DNA of 64,000 nt from Agrobacterium tumefaciens. Its GTDB lineage: Bacteria; Pseudomonadota; Alphaproteobacteria; Rhizobiales; Rhizobiaceae. This document shows positions 61,066 to 64,000 of the stretch, in pieces. The notes below the pieces were generated by a model. The model saw only the letters and a program-made list of their open reading frames with translations, had not been told where the DNA came from and searched no databases. Location: positions 372,001-436,000 of the forward strand of contig NZ_CP039903.1 in assembly GCF_005221385.1 (NCBI RefSeq), in the 5' to 3' direction. A program made the position numbers and the translations under genes. The stretch's first letter is position 1. Each line of letters starts with the position of its first letter.

Positions 61066-61080
61066 GCCTATGGCATAGGC
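61066..61080. promoter_or_regulatory. Perfect palindrome GCCTATG-G-CATAGGC in the fabI leader
   Basis: A perfect seven-plus-seven palindrome lies 32 bases upstream of fabI. Upstream of it on the minus strand is CTTTGACA at about 61096-61103, so the palindrome falls near the expected minus-10 region. It is a candidate operator for an unidentified lipid regulator. Confidence 0.45.
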
Positions 61081-61165
61081 TGCAATCCTGTTCAAGATTG
61101 TCAAAGATCATCAACTGTTAGGGAGCGTAACAAAGGGTGCGTTGTCCCGGCTATTCGCAAAACTT

Positions 61166-62281
61166 TCACAAATAGAGGCCTTCGCGCATGTGGCGCATGA
61201 GGTCAGTCACCTTTTCATCCGGCTTTTCGAGCAGAACGATACGCAATTCGATGACGAGATCGCCATATTCACCCTTGCCATCGGCAAGGCCCTTGCCGGC
61301 AAGCCGCAGCATGCGGTCCGAGCCGGACCATGCCGGGATGCTGAGATTTTCCTCGCCAAGCGGGGTGCGGACTTTCGTTTCGCAGCCCAGCACCGCATCA
61401 CCAAGCGAGATCGGCAAAGTCGTGTGAATATCGAAGCCGCGAACGGAAAAGGCGTCGTCGCGTGCGGCAAGCAAGGTCACGGCAAGATCGCCGCGTGCCA
61501 TTCCCGGAAGTTTCAGCCCCTGTCCCTTCAGCCTCACCACATGGCCGTCGGTCATGCCGGGCTCAAGCTGGAAACGGGCTTCCCGCTCTTCGGCAAGCCC
61601 AATGGTAACCCATTTGCGCTCCAGAAGATCGGCAACCGTGATGGTGGCTTCGGCTGTAATATCAGGTGCCTTTTCCGGAACCGGCTGCGGCGTGCGGAAC
61701 CGGCGCACGAGGGCGCTAAAAAGATTGCCGGCAAGCGAGGCGGATGTGGATTTGTCGTCAACGGTGGCCGATTGTGCCGTTTCACCCGTTCCCGGAATGT
61801 CGCTTTTCGTGCCGCTGGCCGCAGCCTTGGCCGCTTCCGCCGCCTGTTGCACCTTGGGGTCGTTCTGCGCATCGGCCCCGAAAATACGCTCGACGATATC
61901 CTCGGCCGTTTCAGGTTTCCCGTCGGTTTTCTGGCCGGTCTGCGCCCGGTTGCGGGCATCGGCGCGGGCCAGTTCCTCCATCAGCTTCTCAGCTGCCCTG
62001 GCACGTTCGGCAGCCTCCCGCGCCGCCTCCCGCTGTTGCATGATGGTTTCGCCACGCTTCTTCTTCTCAGCCGCCTGCCGGGCCTGATCGTAAAGATCGC
62101 GCTTTTTGGGGTCTTTCAAAAGGTCATAAGCCTGCCCGATTTCGGCGAATCGCGCCGAAGCATCGGGATCGTCGCGATTGGCGTCCGGATGGACGGTTTT
62201 CGCCTTCGTGCGCCAGGCAGCCTTGATTTCCTCATGGCGGGCGTCACGTTTCACGCCGAGGATCGAATATGGATCGCGCAT
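61166..62281 (-). CDS. DnaJ-class J-domain co-chaperone (CbpA-like)
   Basis: A 371-residue J-protein. The N-terminal J domain (DPYSILGVKRDARHEEIKAAWR in parts) has the HPD motif in KTVHPDANRDDPDA near residue 33. A charged coiled linker rich in KKKRGETIMQQREAAREAAERA follows. A C-terminal DnaJ_C substrate-binding part (about 215-350) has LRLKGQGLKLPG and LGDAVLGCETKVRTPLG. There is no zinc-finger domain, so it is of the CbpA type. The ATG at 62281 is the canonical start. Confidence 0.9.
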   Translation of the reverse strand: MRDPYSILGVKRDARHEEIKAAWRTKAKTVHPDANRDDPDASARFAEIGQAYDLLKDPKKRDLYDQARQAAEKKKRGETIMQQREAAREAAERARAAEKLMEELARADARNRAQTGQKTDGKPETAEDIVERIFGADAQNDPKVQQAAEAAKAAASGTKSDIPGTGETAQSATVDDKSTSASLAGNLFSALVRRFRTPQPVPEKAPDITAEATITVADLLERKWVTIGLAEEREARFQLEPGMTDGHVVRLKGQGLKLPGMARGDLAVTLLAARDDAFSVRGFDIHTTLPISLGDAVLGCETKVRTPLGEENLSIPAWSGSDRMLRLAGKGLADGKGEYGDLVIELRIVLLEKPDEKVTDLMRHMREGLYL

Positions 62282-62490
62282 GCGAAACACCAGTTACGTT
62301 GGCTCAGTCTGCCGCCGTTCATGGCGCAATCCTGAAACTAACCCCTCCGAAAAGGGATGCCCGCGATCATTCGCGTACACGCCCTCGGTTTAATCAACGT
62401 CGACTGTTGCAATAAGTTGCTAATCACTCCTTTACGCAGGACGCGCGGCGCGTGGTGGCCGGCCTTATTCCATGCGCCAAGGTAAATAGA

Positions 62491-62940
62491 TTATTTCTGC
62501 TCGAAGCGGGTCATCAACCACTCGCCGGTTTCCGACAGGCAGGCCTGCCCGGAGTAAGCGGCCACGCCTTCGAAGGAGTGGCGCGTCGTCCTGAAATCGC
62601 GGCAGACGAAACCGCTGGATCTGTCTTCGTGAATGGCGGTAACCACGCCGGCGCTGCCGGTTGCGGCATTGGCCCAGGGCAGCGGCTGGTCGGCAAGTTT
62701 GGCAAGATCGGCCGATGTTACCGCATTGCGGATGGTCGCATCATCGGTCTGCTGGCCGTTATTCTGCTGGTTGGGAACCGAGGCCGTGGAGAGCGAGCGG
62801 TCGACCTTGTCGCCGCCGAACAGATCGAGGCTGACACAACCGCTCAGCACCACGAGCATTGACACGACGGCGGAAACTTCCGCGATCGACGAAAGGAGGC
62901 CCTTTGTTCGACTGTTCGACTTTGCTATGACGGTCACCAT
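62491..62940 (-). CDS. Lipoprotein (17-kDa-antigen-like surface protein)
   Basis: A 149-residue exported protein. The hydrophobic leader ([16 protein letters not shown]) ends in the lipobox LSGC near residue 45, so it is probably lipidated, although the leader is longer than usual. The mature part has [22 protein letters not shown] and [29 protein letters not shown], the pattern of RT0821/17-kDa surface antigens. The start at 62940 is divergent from pdxH with 56 bases between. Confidence 0.78.
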   Translation of the reverse strand: MVTVIAKSNSRTKGLLSSIAEVSAVVSMLVVLSGCVSLDLFGGDKVDRSLSTASVPNQQNNGQQTDDATIRNAVTSADLAKLADQPLPWANAATGSAGVVTAIHEDRSSGFVCRDFRTTRHSFEGVAAYSGQACLSETGEWLMTRFEQK

Positions 62941-62996
62941 CTTTCGCCAGAAATCATCTCTGGGGTCCAAATCAGCTCGGGAGCATTTTAGTCAAT

Positions 62997-63617
62997 ATGT
63001 CGGAAATGGGGTTAACATCCAGTGACTTCACGGAAGAAAATGAACCGTTCACGCTTTTTGCCGAATGGCTGAAGGATGCGACGGCTTCCGAAGTCAACGA
63101 TCCGAACGCGGTTGCACTCGCAACCGTCGATGAAAACGGCCTGCCGAACGTGCGCATGGTGCTGTTGAAAGACGTCGATGATCGCGGCTTCGTTTTCTAC
63201 ACGAATTTCGAAAGCCAGAAGGGCCGTGAAATCCTCGGCCAGAAAAAAGCGGCCATGTGTTTCCACTGGAAAAGCTTGCGACGGCAGGTGCGCCTGCGCG
63301 GCGAGGTGGAGATCGTGACGGACGCTGAGGCGGATGCTTATTACGCCTCCCGCCCGCGTGGCAGCCGCATCGGCGCCTGGGCGTCCAAACAGTCACGGCC
63401 TCTGGAAGGCCGTTTCGCGCTGGAGAAGGCGGTCGCCGAATATACCGCGAAATATGCCATCGGCGATATTCCGCGCCCGGCCCACTGGTCCGGTTTCCGC
63501 ATTCGCCCGGTCAGCATCGAATTCTGGCACGACCGCAAATTCCGCCTGCACGACCGCGTCGAATTCCGCCGCGAGACACCGGATGCGCCGTGGTCCAAGG
63601 TTCGTATGTATCCTTGA
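62997..63617 (+). CDS. pdxH: Pyridoxamine 5'-phosphate oxidase
   Basis: PdxH oxidises pyridoxine or pyridoxamine 5'-phosphate to PLP with FMN. The 206-residue protein shows [42 protein letters not shown] in parts and the FMN/PLP segment [17 protein letters not shown] near 84. [13 protein letters not shown] follows near 120, and [24 protein letters not shown] near 162 is the C-terminal signature. Confidence 0.96.
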   Translation: MSEMGLTSSDFTEENEPFTLFAEWLKDATASEVNDPNAVALATVDENGLPNVRMVLLKDVDDRGFVFYTNFESQKGREILGQKKAAMCFHWKSLRRQVRLRGEVEIVTDAEADAYYASRPRGSRIGAWASKQSRPLEGRFALEKAVAEYTAKYAIGDIPRPAHWSGFRIRPVSIEFWHDRKFRLHDRVEFRRETPDAPWSKVRMYP

Positions 63618-63626
63618 ACGCTGCAA

Positions 63627-63649
63627 AGGCAGGCCGGTGCGGCCTGCCT
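63627..63649. terminator. Bidirectional stem-loop between pdxH and TSUP gene
   Basis: Perfect nine-base arms AGGCAGGCC and GGCCTGCCT around GGTGC lie between the convergent stops, just touching the TSUP stop codon. Only a short T-run follows. Confidence 0.6.
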
Positions 63650-64000
63650 ATTTCAACAGCGAATCGAACAGCGGCAGGCCGATGACGGCGGAAATGGCGA
63701 TAAGGCCGTAGCAGATGCGCCGGAACGCCGCTTCATCGGCAAATCCGTGCAGGCGCGCGCCGACGTAAAGGCCCGCCCCGTAAAACGGCAGGGCCAGCAG
63801 GAAAAAGACGAAGACATCGGCGGTGAAAAGACCACCGAAAAAATAGCTTGCCGTGGAAATCACGGTCGAAACCGCGAAATAAAGAATGACATTGGCGCGC
63901 ACGAAGGCACCTTTAAGCGCCCCGCCAAGCCAATAGGCGACCACGGGCGGCCCGCCCAATTGCGCAGCGCCGGAAAACAGCCCGGCCAGAAACCCGGTAA
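63648..64000 (-). CDS. TSUP (TauE/SafE) family permease, 5' end outside window
   Basis: The C-terminal half of a sulfite exporter TauE/SafE-type membrane protein. The frame is open to the window end, and the first visible residues read TGFLAGLFSGAAQLGGPPVV, the second TSUP repeat motif. Three hydrophobic helices follow. The ATG-less shorter frame at 63959 is internal. Substrate is unknown; members export sulfite, sulfoacetate or other organic anions. Confidence 0.85.
   Translation of the reverse strand, partial: TGFLAGLFSGAAQLGGPPVVAYWLGGALKGAFVRANVILYFAVSTVISTASYFFGGLFTADVFVFFLLALPFYGAGLYVGARLHGFADEAAFRRICYGLIAISAVIGLPLFDSLLK

Overview
The window is a high-GC chromosomal segment of an alphaproteobacterium of the Rhizobiaceae, most likely Agrobacterium (A. 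tumefaciens complex) or a close Rhizobium. This rests on gene content and order: lpxK-DUF2093-mutL, the split F0 operon atpI-B-E-F'-F, bioMNY, gbcAB, BA14K proteins, a RibB with a degenerate RibA half, and intergenic mosaic palindromes of rhizobial type. I recognise 64 protein genes. I see no rRNA, tRNA, IS element, prophage or CRISPR array.

Layout. 1-3.4 kb: lpxK (cut by the window edge), a DUF2093 gene and mutL. 3.7-6.9 kb: a PAS/receiver protein without a kinase and a GGDEF-EAL protein. 7.1-11.3 kb: an SDR-dgoK-dgoA-SMP30 operon for galactose/galactonate (De Ley-Doudoroff type) with a divergent IclR regulator. 11.4-13.5 kb: a LuxR solo and a cytosolic NrtA/NasS-like binding protein, with a perfect palindrome between them. 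13.6-19.5 kb: mrp, corA-kup and a SleB-like hydrolase. 19.7-22.5 kb: the F0 ATP synthase operon with a clear promoter and terminator. 22.7-24.3 kb: an AT-richer tetR/SDR pair with two matching operators. 24.5-31.8 kb: rnhB, a stem-loop-rich stretch, a radical SAM gene behind a LexA-type box, a small glycosyltransferase, a secreted GH75-like protein, a FAD-linked oxidase, Sua5 and an unknown. 32-40 kb: gbcAB, two BA14K genes, zntB, an acyl-CoA dehydrogenase/enoyl-CoA hydratase pair and a small secreted protein. 40.4-48.4 kb: a 23S/tRNA methyltransferase, tlyA, a chemoreceptor, a Gate-domain transporter, Lrp and ACT proteins, and an XRE/monooxygenase/SnoaL module. 48.4-54.7 kb: dxs, pirin, xseB, a histone-deacetylase-like enzyme and bioYNM. 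54.8-64 kb: a YcaQ-like DNA glycosylase behind a second LexA-type box, ribB, aroC, a DUF1344 protein, a histidine phosphatase, fabI, a J-domain protein, a lipoprotein, pdxH and a TSUP permease cut by the window edge.

Most of the window is core housekeeping: lipid A, ATP synthase, riboflavin, chorismate, isoprenoid precursor, fatty acid, PLP and biotin uptake. Small accessory modules are interspersed, each with its own regulator and often a visible operator: IclR/galactonate, LuxR/NasS-like, TetR/SDR, Lrp/transporter and XRE/ABM/SnoaL. At least seven intergenic palindromic mosaic elements of two families lie between genes. The best leads for something undescribed are the LuxR-solo/NasS-like pair, the two LexA-type boxes in front of a radical SAM gene and a YcaQ-like glycosylase gene, and the cluster of five stem-loops upstream of rnhB.
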